From a bacterium (GTDB lineage: Bacteria > Margulisbacteria > Marinamargulisbacteria > JAAEMD01), in assembly GCA_024225875.1 (NCBI GenBank), contig JAAEMD010000396.1:1-5318 (forward strand): DNA of 5,318 bases. The letters run 5' to 3'. Below are positions 1 through 5,318 of the stretch, one piece after another. The first letter of the stretch is position 1. Every line of letters starts with the position of its first letter. The translations under genes were made by a program, and so were the position numbers. The notes below the pieces were generated by a model. That model was not told where the DNA came from. It searched no databases and worked only from the letters and a program-made list of their open reading frames with translations.

Positions 1-38
1 GACGTGTTTTTTTGTGTCTATTTTATTCTCAGGTCATT

Positions 39-67
39 TTGTTTTTATCGGACAACAGTGATATTAT
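39..67 (+). promoter_or_regulatory. Putative sigma70-type promoter for the Asn-rich protein gene
   Basis: A TTGTTT hexamer (39-44) and a TATTAT hexamer (62-67) are separated by exactly 17 bases. The -10 matches the consensus at 5 of 6 positions, but the -35 at only 3 of 6. Transcription would start near base 75 and cover both the small ORF at 88 and the gene at 183. AT-rich DNA yields such matches easily, so this is only a candidate. Confidence 0.3.
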
Positions 68-87
68 TTACTCAGGAGCTAAAAATC

Positions 88-168
88 ATGGAAAGGTGTT
101 TTTTAGTCTTGTTTTGTATTAATAATATGAGTGATAAAAAATATTTAAAATCAAAAATTTATTTATGA
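88..168 (+). CDS. Possible 26-residue leader peptide upstream of the Asn-rich protein
   Basis: An ATG at 88 follows a good Shine-Dalgarno sequence, AGGAG at 74-78, with 9 bases of spacing. The frame runs 26 codons (starting MERCFLVLFC, ending KSKIYL) to a TGA at 166-168. The last base of that stop is the first base of the AAAGGA ribosome site (168-173) of the next gene, an arrangement that would allow translational coupling. The first half is hydrophobic and Cys-containing and the second half is Lys-rich. I recognise no family. The ribosome site and its position are the only evidence that it is real; a chance ORF of this length is common in AT-rich DNA. Confidence 0.28.
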   Translation: MERCFLVLFCINNMSDKKYLKSKIYL

Positions 169-182
169 AAGGAATATAACAT

Positions 183-824
183 ATGAGTTGTGGCGCAGGT
201 GCTTTGTTATCCATGATCGGAAGTAAAATCGGAAGTAAAATCTTTAAAAATAAAAATAATAATAATAATAATAACAACCTGAATGCCCCCTTATCTCGGG
301 GAAACAATAATATTAATACACAAAACAATAATAATAATGAAATAGAAATTAATAATGAAATAGAATGCAAAGAAGAATGCACAGAAGATTCATTGCTGGA
401 AAATTTGATATCTCGTGAAGTAAGACAAAATATAAGTCCTGTTAATCAAGAATCTAGTAGAGAACAATATGAGAATGACTATCAAGCAATGAAGGACCTC
501 ATTTATCACACTACTAAGAGTGCAAAAAAATTGCGGTGTATGCAGGATTTTGATAAATTAATTGAAGATATAAATACTGAAGTAAGTGAATACAGGAATC
601 AATATGAGAAAGTGATTGGAAATCTTAATGAAATTCAAAACATATCTTCAGAATACTATGAAAATATGTCTGAATATATAACGAAGTTAAAAATGAGTGA
701 GCTTGACACTAGCAATTACAGTGAGGAGGCTTTTGAATCTCCCTGTTATAAAAAACAAAGAATAGTTAACCAGTTTTATACAGCCATAAAAATCGACAAA
801 GCATTTGACAGTGGATCTGACTAA
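183..824 (+). CDS. Hypothetical Asn-rich coiled-coil protein, 213 aa
   Basis: I do not recognise this protein. The ATG start is supported by AAAGGA at 168-173 with 9-base spacing. Residues 1-21 form a short Gly/Ala/Ser/Ile-rich, weakly hydrophobic segment (starting MSCGAGALLSMIGSKI) that resembles neither a classical signal peptide nor a clear membrane span. Residues 22-62 are low complexity: eight consecutive Asn at 25-32, further Asn clusters at 41-43 and 48-52, then a repeated NNEIEI/NNEIEC block. Residues about 63-175 are highly charged, rich in Glu, Lys, Asn and Tyr, with spacing that suggests long alpha-helices or coiled coil. The tail ends DSGSD. No catalytic motif is visible. It is transcribed toward the broken permease gene and shares no operon with any other visible gene except the possible leader ORF. 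A secreted or structural role is possible, since Asn-rich linkers are often surface-exposed or disordered, but that is speculation. Its length and codon use support a real gene. Confidence 0.8.
   Translation: MSCGAGALLSMIGSKIGSKIFKNKNNNNNNNNLNAPLSRGNNNINTQNNNNNEIEINNEIECKEECTEDSLLENLISREVRQNISPVNQESSREQYENDYQAMKDLIYHTTKSAKKLRCMQDFDKLIEDINTEVSEYRNQYEKVIGNLNEIQNISSEYYENMSEYITKLKMSELDTSNYSEEAFESPCYKKQRIVNQFYTAIKIDKAFDSGSD
216..242 (+). repeat. Exact 12-bp in-frame tandem duplication (GSKI-GSKI)
   Basis: The unit ATCGGAAGTAAA occurs at 216-227 and again at 228-239 without change, followed by ATC (240-242), the first three bases of a third unit. It encodes IGSK-IGSK-I near the N terminus of the Asn-rich protein. 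The length is a multiple of three, so gain or loss of a unit keeps the frame. Confidence 0.9.
255..278 (+). repeat. AAT trinucleotide tract encoding poly-Asn
   Basis: Six perfect AAT codons (255-272) are followed by two AAC codons (273-278), giving eight Asn in a row. A second AAT cluster lies near 326-338. Slippage here would change protein length but not reading frame. Confidence 0.9.
333..368 (+). repeat. Imperfect 18-bp in-frame tandem duplication (NNEIEI/NNEIEC)
   Basis: Bases 333-347 (AATAATGAAATAGAA) recur exactly at 351-365. The last codon of each 18-bp unit differs (ATT versus TGC). It sits directly after the Asn-rich stretch of the same gene. Confidence 0.85.
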
Positions 825-831
825 TAATATT

Positions 832-886
832 AGCCCCTGTATTGAAGTGTATAAAAACACATAATATACAGGGCTCTGTATTTTTG
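832..886 (+). terminator. Probable rho-independent terminator of the Asn-rich gene
   Basis: Beginning 8 bases after the TAA at 822-824, AGCCCCTGTAT (832-842) can pair with ATACAGGGCT (866-875) through ten base pairs with one bulged C. An inner GTGT/ACAC stem (847-850 with 857-860) lies within the loop. TATTTTTG follows at 879-886. The loop is long and the T-run only five bases, so strength is uncertain. The permease pseudogene converges on it from the other strand, and it may partly serve both directions. Confidence 0.55.
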
Positions 887-944
887 TTCGCAGAAGCTTG
901 ACAGCTGCTATCTCGTAAATGACTGGATTTAATGGCTGTATCAA

Positions 945-1151
945 CCGCCGTCGCTTACTTAGCAGCAGAATATCTTTAATATTATTTTTATCTTTTGCCA
1001 GGAGCCAGAGGTTCTCAAATTTCTGATTATAAATTATTTGAGCAATTGCAGTTAATGATTGTAAGTGTATTGTTTTATCTTTTCTGGTGCCAACAAGTAC
1101 AAAAACAGCCTTTACTTTATTATTCTTTTTAGAAAAGTGAATCCCCTTTTT
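945..1151 (-). pseudogene. C-terminal remnant of the EIIA-like domain, beyond an in-frame TGA
   Basis: Reading on past the TGA at 1152-1154 in the same frame gives 69 codons (starting KKGIHFSKKN, ending DILLLSKRRR). They continue a PTS EIIA/PtsN-type fold: the stretch VKAVFVLVGT resembles the core strand after the active-site His, and LQSLTAIAQII resembles the family's following helix. This matches the expected end of permease-EIIA fusion proteins as I know them, which often finish with a basic LLSKRxR-like tail. No stop follows KRRR; the frame stays open to 687, antisense to the end of the Asn-rich gene. A TGA one base out of frame (CGG CGG T TGA) suggests that a one-base insertion destroyed the original stop. 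The continuous homology without a frameshift at 1152 shows that this belonged to the permease gene. Confidence 0.7.
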
Positions 1152-2429
1152 TCAGCGGATGATAATAATACTAAACGGCTTATCACCCTCAACAACCAGA
1201 TGAGGTACCGCTACAAAACCGGTTATTGCCGAATCTTCTATATCTGTCTGGTTTATTTGAATGTTTTTATAGCCGAGACTGGAGATATGCTTTATAAGAA
1301 TATTTATAAGATCTGTAAGATTAATGCTTTCTTCCAGCTCCAGAAGTTCTGCCTTTTTTATCATACGGTCAAACTTATCTATTTTCATATTATCCCGGTG
1401 CCGTAAAATATCGCGCAGCTCACTTTCTAAAAAAGTGCTTGTTATCTCTTTATTAGTTATTCTTTCTATCAAATGTAATAAGGCATAGGTTTTTTTTGCC
1501 TTTTTAGCACCATACACAAAATAAATACTGATGCTTAAGAAAACAAAGAAAAGGCTTATATTTATTGAGCTGTACCCCAGATCAACTATCATACCGATAA
1601 ATAAAATAATACTTAACAGCTGCAATACCGGGTAAAAAGGGGCTTTGAAGCCTGGTCTGTAGTTATGCATTCCACTTTCACGCAGTATAATAACTGCTAT
1701 ATTTGATAAAACGCAGGTAGTCATCATAATTGTGGATGCAGCTTTAACCAGATGATCGAGACTAAAAAACAAAGAAATAATAATCAAACCGGATGTAATT
1801 AATATAGAGACAACAGGGGTATTAAATGACTTGCTTACCCTGCCGACAAATGATGGGAAAAGGTTGTCCTTACTCAGGGCAAATGGATACCTGGAAGCGG
1901 ACATAATTCCTGCAATTATTGTTGTTAAAAACGCTAAAACAGAAGCAAGAGTAATAATTAGAAAGCCATTTTCTCCAAATAACTGGCCAGCAGAATCAGC
2001 CATTGGAGTCAGGGAGTTTGATATTTTTGATGCAGGTGCAGTACCGACCAGAATAAAGGTTACTGTAGTGTAGATAATAGTAGTTACTATTAATGCTGCA
2101 AATAATCCTAAAGGTATATTCTTTTTAGGGTTAGCTATTTCTTCAGCAACACTGGATATTTTTAAAAGGCCGCCAAAAGATATAAATACAAAGGCTGCTG
2201 TGGAAAAGATGCTGTTTATCCCATTTGCAGCAAAGGGCTCAAAATAATTTATATTAAAATAAGGCAGGCTCATAACCGAATAACCGATCATAACAATAAA
2301 GAGCAGGGCAACAAATATCCTGTCAACAAAACTCGTGATCTTTATGCCGATAATATTTAAAACTGCAAAAACTACAGTAATTACAATACCAGTGAACACT
2401 ATATTGTAACCTGTTAATAAATGAATCAC
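1152..2429 (-). pseudogene. APC-family amino-acid permease with C-terminal PTS EIIA-like domain, main fragment
   Basis: This is the central and largest part of an amino acid-polyamine-organocation (APC) transporter, an inner-membrane protein that moves amino acids or related solutes by proton coupling or exchange. Counted from the GTG at 2429, about nine hydrophobic segments lie at roughly residues 8-29, 36-56, 70-90, 105-128, 153-177, 205-224, 228-249, 265-284 and 288-307. SVAEEIANPKKNIP (93-106) is the APC loop after a gating helix, and RPGFKAPFYP (258-267) is another family hallmark. Residues about 310-425 are soluble and PTS EIIA/PtsN-like, with VPH at 408-410; His410 (codon 1200-1202) aligns with the phospho-accepting His of that family. 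The GTG is not the real start: the frame is open further upstream to about 2484 and reads TAISWVAISFKTGFAIFGLS, normal third-segment sequence. It is separated from its N-terminal piece by a repeat element and is cut by a TGA at 1152. The TGA removes the last third of the EIIA domain. A short product from GTG is conceivable but would lack the substrate-binding first helix. Substrate cannot be predicted. Confidence 0.85.
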
Positions 2430-2483
2430 TTCTGACAGGCCGAAAATCGCAAAGCCTGTCTTAAAAGATATTGCAACCCAGCT

Positions 2484-2600
2484 TATAGCTGTTCCAAAAT
2501 AAAATGTCCGACACTGAAAGTTTTCAAATGACTTCGTTAATGTACGTCAGTACACAGCACTCAGACATTTAAACGGACAGTTCAATTTGTACCAGCTATA
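2484..2600 (+). mobile_element. MITE-like element, complete copy A (117 bp), inside the permease gene
   Basis: This 117-bp element runs from TATAGCTGTTCCAAAATAAA to a right end reading AATTTGTACCAGCTATA. Its left 27 bases match the reverse complement of its right 27 bases at 22 positions, including TATAGCTG and TGTCCG. A second, looser inverted pair lies inside (CAAATGAC on the left, GACATTTAA on the right), and the centre is a small hairpin TGTAC-GTCA-GTACA (2541-2554). It has no ORF of useful size. It matches the copy at 5195-5311 at 112 of 117 positions. TATA at both ends would fit a TA target duplication as in IS630/Tc1-mariner-type elements, but this is inference because TATA is also part of the repeat. 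Orientation is defined by the TATAGCTGTTCC end being left. Confidence 0.8.
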
Positions 2601-2648
2601 GCTGTTCCAAAATAAAATGTCCGACACTTAAAGTTTTCAAATGATTTC
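2597..2648 (+). mobile_element. MITE-like element, truncated copy B, tandem with copy A
   Basis: This copy begins in the TATA that closes copy A (2597-2600) and repeats the first ~50 bases of the element in the same orientation (GCTGTTCCAAAATAAAATG, then GTCCGACACTTAAAGTTTTC). It has TTAAAG where copy A has TGAAAG, as in the copy at 5195. Similarity ends near 2643-2648, where permease sequence begins (ATTAAAGC...). The missing right half coincides with the missing permease codons, so one deletion may have removed both. It supplies the stop codon that ends the permease N-terminal fragment. Confidence 0.8.
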
Positions 2649-2825
2649 GATTAAAGCAAATATACCGATTAAAGCGATAATCCCACCGATAAAATATGAT
2701 ATAAATACAGAAGGCCCTGTCCTTCCAAAGGCAATGCCAGGTAAAATGAAGATCCCGGAGCTTATCATTGCTCCGGATGCTATACAAAATACATCAATAA
2801 AAGAGAGCTCTCTTTTTAATTTCAT
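2637..2825 (-). pseudogene. N-terminal fragment of the APC amino-acid permease
   Basis: From the ATG at 2825 the frame encodes MKLKRELSFIDVFCIASGAM, then a GIFILPG motif, then a second hydrophobic segment ending FALIE. This is the characteristic start of APC permeases: helix 1 with the broken-helix G-A-M-I-S-S-G-I-F motif that binds the substrate amino group and carboxylate, and then helix 2. The frame stops at TGA (2637-2639) inside the truncated repeat element, after about 60 codons of permease sequence. A weak ribosome site (GAAAG) precedes the ATG. The gap to the upstream gene is 58 bases, compatible with one transcript. Compared with intact relatives as I know them, about 25-35 codons are missing between FALIE here and TAISW in the main fragment, the part that normally holds a TAMPKAGG-like motif. 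This is therefore an insertion with a deletion, not a simple insertion. Confidence 0.85.
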
Positions 2826-2883
2826 TTTTGATCTTTCATAAATTCACACGCATATTCATTCAGGCGCAAAAACTTATGGCCTG

Positions 2884-3414
2884 TCATAAACCTGTAACAG
2901 GTGAGTTACTGTAGCCGTTAAGCTCTATATTATCCGGTATACCGTCAAAATCAGAATCCAGTCGACCTTCAATGATTTCAATTAAAGGAAAGTCAGTTTC
3001 TATCATATCTGCAGACTCTTTAAGTTGATCAATAGCAACATACCTGTTTCTCAGCCTGGATTCTGTATAATAATATATCTTTTTAATTTCCAGGATAGTA
3101 TCTATTGATTTACTGGCTATACTGACACCATCTTCAGTTTCAGTACTGTCCAGATGCACTAACAGAGATTCTACCTTTTCCTGATCATCTGCTACTGACT
3201 CCATTTTTTGTGTCATATATAAATATAATGTTTTGGCACGGCCTGTATCTTTATTTAAATAAGTATTGAAGTATCGTTGTGACAGCTGAAATTCTTTTAA
3301 TAAATATGATTGCCGGTTCGATATATTTTTTAACTCATAAACCGGGTCAATACTCCAGACAGGATTTATCATTAAAGCGATAATAAAGAACACAACAAAT
3401 ACTTTAGCTTTCAT
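2884..3414 (-). CDS. Exported protein with C-terminal thrombospondin type 3-like Ca-binding motif, 176 aa
   Basis: The ATG start is set by a strong ribosome site, AGAGAGG (3421-3427 on the minus strand), with 6-base spacing. Residues 1-21 are a Sec signal peptide: basic MKAK, hydrophobic core, and probable cleavage after VWS21. The mature part, about 22-150, is charged and probably alpha-helical, with no recognised domain. Near the end, D153-S-D155-F-D157-G-I-P-D161-N-I-E164 fits the DxDxDG calcium-binding pattern of thrombospondin type 3 repeats and related bacterial surface proteins. Only one such motif is present, 12 residues before the C terminus, whereas these repeats usually come in series, so the protein may be a shortened version of a longer ancestor. 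It lies 14 bases downstream of the predicted outer-membrane protein gene, suggesting a shared transcript and a common location in the periplasm or on the cell surface. The specific function is unknown. Confidence 0.8.
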   Translation of the reverse strand: MKAKVFVVFFIIALMINPVWSIDPVYELKNISNRQSYLLKEFQLSQRYFNTYLNKDTGRAKTLYLYMTQKMESVADDQEKVESLLVHLDSTETEDGVSIASKSIDTILEIKKIYYYTESRLRNRYVAIDQLKESADMIETDFPLIEIIEGRLDSDFDGIPDNIELNGYSNSPVTGL

Positions 3415-3428
3415 ATTTTACCTCTCTT

Positions 3429-5048
3429 TTACCAGTGTATCTGTGTCAAAAACTGGACAGCAAAATCATCGGCAGTAATGTTTTGCGGATAATGTTGATA
3501 AGTTATAGATAAACCACTGTCCGCTTTCAGGTAGTCTATCTGCCACTGGTGCTGAAAACCTGTTGATATAGAAACAGAGTTAGAATTGGTAACGGATGGT
3601 CTATCAAATAGAACAAGGTTAATGCAGGTAGAGCGGTCCAGAGAAATTTCTGGTATAACGTCCCATTTGGAAATATCATATACTGCCAGGCTCCATGCGC
3701 TATTCGGGCTGTAATGATAGGAACGACGTCCAATTTTTGAGGTGATATTTCTAAACCAGGCCCCTTTTCTATGGTCAAAATAAGTGCTTTGTATATAGGT
3801 GAGGATATAGGTATTGGACTTCATTGTAAACTCATAGAAATCTATACCGGCTTTACTGGAGTTTCTTAAGGGGCCTGTGTTTAACATGGAAAATCTTGTG
3901 CTGGCGCCTAACCGGTTATAACCGGTTACCTTGTCAGGTGACTTTTTCCAGTCCCAAATCAGTTCGTACCTGGACAATAGTCCGATATTTATTTTTTGAC
4001 TGAACCGGTTTTTAAATAATAGATGGGAATTCAGCCCGTCATTAGGTAAATAATTCATAAATAAGTTAGAATTCAGTCTGGCGAATTCAGATCTGAACCT
4101 GTTATTAATACCGGTATATAAGTTATGTTTTATGCCATCATCAGGATAAAGAGTCATTCTGGATGATGCATAATATGTATGCATAAAACCTAATATGTTG
4201 CGTTCACTGTTGTCCGTTAAATTAATATACCCTTGTTGATAGCCAGTATGTGCAGCCTCAGAAATGCTTCCTGTATAACCAATGGACAGCTGTGGCTCTT
4301 CTTTGTTATCAACTGCGCTCAAGCTCAACAGGAAGTTGCTTTGTGCTGTCTGGAACCTTGTTTGAGCATGTAACTGCGTTTCTACATCTTTATGCCCCCA
4401 TAAATCAATCTTTTGAGTTGAGAAAGCATCAAGCTGAAAGTTTGAGTTCCTGATGTTGTCAGGATCTTCAAAATGATTTATATCCAGTTGATATTCCTGA
4501 TCGTTCAGTTCGAAACTGCTGTTAGACATAAATGTAATATTACTTAGAGAATTATCTGAATATTTAAATTCACTGATATTGTGTAAATTAAATTGATTTA
4601 AAAAGGCAGGAGTCCAGTCAATTTTTTCTCCAATTGTTGATCCTGTTGTAGAATGATAATTAACGAAGGACTTGTTTTTTACTGGTAAAGCTTTCTTTTT
4701 TGTGGATCTGCCTGCCAGAGACAGATATTTTTTATAGGACTCTTCAAAAAGAGCGATCCTTTCACTGGCGCTTTTCTGGTTTTTTATACTGATTTTAGTA
4801 TCGTTAATCTCTGAATACAGCTTTGCTTTCTGTTTTTTTAATCGTTTCATAATAAGCTTAAGTTTAATCTTATCTTTATATTTGAAAGCAGTATCAAATT
4901 TGCTCTGATAAATATCATAAACCATAATCTCTTTTTGAACCGGGGTTATACCGAATATTGCATGGCCTGGATAAAATATATAAAAACAAACAAGAAATAA
5001 AATTAAACAGGTTCTATTAAAAAAAATATGCATATTATACAGATTCAT
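3429..5048 (-). CDS. Predicted outer-membrane beta-barrel protein, 539 aa
   Basis: I do not recognise the family. Residues 1-30 look like a signal peptide (hydrophobic LILFLVCFYIFYPGHA, cleavage after GHA30). About 36-115 is Lys/Glu-rich and likely helical or coiled coil, including KLIMKRLKKQKAKLYSEIND. From about 145 to the end the sequence alternates polar and hydrophobic residues, is rich in Ser, Asn, Tyr and aromatics, and has frequent turn-like DN/NS/PD pairs, the texture of a transmembrane beta-barrel. It ends FAVQFLTQIHW, with hydrophobic residues at alternate positions and a terminal aromatic, like the C-terminal beta-signal read by the BAM complex. The likely architecture is therefore a periplasmic helical segment followed by an outer-membrane barrel. 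No clear Shine-Dalgarno precedes either the ATG at 5048 or the second Met (codon 5031-5033), so the start could be either. It leads a two-gene unit with the downstream TSP3-motif protein. Transport, adhesion or assembly roles are all possible; nothing in the sequence decides. Confidence 0.78.
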   Translation of the reverse strand: MNLYNMHIFFNRTCLILFLVCFYIFYPGHAIFGITPVQKEIMVYDIYQSKFDTAFKYKDKIKLKLIMKRLKKQKAKLYSEINDTKISIKNQKSASERIALFEESYKKYLSLAGRSTKKKALPVKNKSFVNYHSTTGSTIGEKIDWTPAFLNQFNLHNISEFKYSDNSLSNITFMSNSSFELNDQEYQLDINHFEDPDNIRNSNFQLDAFSTQKIDLWGHKDVETQLHAQTRFQTAQSNFLLSLSAVDNKEEPQLSIGYTGSISEAAHTGYQQGYINLTDNSERNILGFMHTYYASSRMTLYPDDGIKHNLYTGINNRFRSEFARLNSNLFMNYLPNDGLNSHLLFKNRFSQKINIGLLSRYELIWDWKKSPDKVTGYNRLGASTRFSMLNTGPLRNSSKAGIDFYEFTMKSNTYILTYIQSTYFDHRKGAWFRNITSKIGRRSYHYSPNSAWSLAVYDISKWDVIPEISLDRSTCINLVLFDRPSVTNSNSVSISTGFQHQWQIDYLKADSGLSITYQHYPQNITADDFAVQFLTQIHW

Positions 5049-5062
5049 TACTATAATGATAC

Positions 5063-5091
5063 ATTATTTTAAATTAAACCACATCATTAAA
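5063..5091 (-). promoter_or_regulatory. Weak candidate promoter of the beta-barrel gene
   Basis: On the minus strand, TTTAAT (5086-5091) and AATAAT (5063-5068) are 17 bases apart. The -10 matches consensus at 5 of 6 positions, the -35 at 3 of 6. The start point would lie only about 8 bases before the ATG, consistent with the missing ribosome site but also with chance. The rest of 5049-5194 contains no clear regulatory site; transcription may instead enter from beyond the repeat at 5195. Confidence 0.18.
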
Positions 5092-5194
5092 ACTAACAGT
5101 GATTTAATACTCGCAGGCAGTCATAATCTCAGATCAAAAAAGGTCTCAAACTGGCTCACAATAGTGTTGATAAGTACCCGGCACATAAACGTCA

Positions 5195-5311
5195 TATAGC
5201 TGTTCCAAAGTAAAATGTCCGACACTTAAAGTTTTCAAATGACTTCGTTAAGGTACGTCAGTACACAGCACTCAGTCATTTAAACGGACATTTCAATTTG
5301 TACCAGCTATA
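5195..5311 (+). mobile_element. MITE-like element, complete copy C (117 bp), upstream of the surface-protein operon
   Basis: This is the same element and orientation as copy A, differing at five positions. The outer 27 bases of the two ends match as inverted repeats at 23 positions; both begin TATAGCTG and reach TGTCCG. The centre holds GTAC-GTCA-GTAC (5253-5264), and CAAATGAC on the left answers GTCATTTAA on the right. The flanks read GTCA before the TATA and TTATATA after it, so a duplication longer than TA or TATA is not evident. It lies 146 bases upstream of the beta-barrel gene start. It carries no gene. Confidence 0.8.
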
Positions 5312-5318
5312 TTATATA

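Noticed and set aside
119..382. Leu/Ile-rich minus-strand ORF of 87 codons
   Set aside because: It is the antisense reading of the AAT-rich part of the Asn-rich gene, which forces runs of hydrophobic residues. It has no ribosome site.
687..944. Minus-strand ORF antisense to the end of the Asn-rich gene
   Set aside because: It is the in-frame run-on of the permease-EIIA pseudogene after its lost stop codon and overlaps a better gene. It shows no family features.
1152..1154. TGA read as Trp through an alternative genetic code
   Set aside because: TGG is used for Trp in the neighbouring genes, and the TSP3-motif gene ends with TGA, so a standard code is sufficient.
1065..1406. Plus-strand ORF of 113 codons
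   Set aside because: It lies opposite the EIIA-like domain, whose reading is clearly conserved. It is a shadow frame.
1831..2073. Plus-strand ORF of 80 codons
   Set aside because: It is antisense to conserved permease membrane segments.
2484..2648. Tandem repeat read as a CRISPR array or attachment site
   Set aside because: There are only two units, of 117 and ~50 bases, without spacers. Terminal inverted repeats and a dispersed third copy indicate a MITE-like element.
2596..2841. Short ORFs on both strands across the permease N-terminal fragment and repeat junction
   Set aside because: The MKLKRELSF frame has clear APC similarity; the others overlap it and include element sequence.
3536..3778. 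Minus-strand ORF within the beta-barrel gene in another frame
   Set aside because: It is fully contained in the 539-codon gene, with no ribosome site or domain.
4250..4453. Plus-strand ORF antisense to the beta-barrel gene
   Set aside because: It is a shadow of the long reading frame, without start signals.

Overview
The window is AT-rich bacterial DNA. Two neighbouring genes encode proteins with Sec-type signal peptides, and one of them looks like an outer-membrane beta-barrel, so the host is probably Gram-negative. I cannot name the organism. No rRNA, tRNA, CRISPR array or intact transposase gene is visible.

Layout. (1) Bases 1-886, plus strand: a plausible promoter, a possible 26-codon leader ORF, then a 213-residue Asn-rich, predicted coiled-coil protein of unknown function, ended by an imperfect hairpin and T-tract. 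Its first 190 coding bases carry several short in-frame tandem repeats. (2) Bases 945-2825, minus strand: the remains of an APC-superfamily amino-acid permease fused to a C-terminal PTS EIIA-like domain. It is broken by a small repeat element and an apparent coding deletion after the second membrane segment, by an in-frame TGA inside the EIIA domain, and by loss of the expected stop codon. I call it a pseudogene. (3) Bases 2884-5048, minus strand: two genes 14 bases apart, a 539-residue predicted outer-membrane beta-barrel protein followed by a 176-residue exported protein that ends in a calcium-binding-type DxDxDG motif. They look co-transcribed and probably act together at the cell surface; the permease lay 58 bases downstream and may once have belonged to the same transcript.

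(4) A 117-bp repeat with imperfect terminal inverted repeats and TATA at both ends, without coding capacity, occurs twice complete (2484-2600 and 5195-5311) and once truncated, joined in tandem to the first copy (2597-2648). The complete copies match at 112 of 117 positions by eye. This is a MITE-like non-autonomous element. Its copies lie in direct orientation on either side of the two-gene surface unit, and one pair sits inside the broken permease.

The most distinctive points are the compact MITE family with its tandem junction, the stepwise decay of the permease-EIIA gene, and the unrecognised surface-protein pair.
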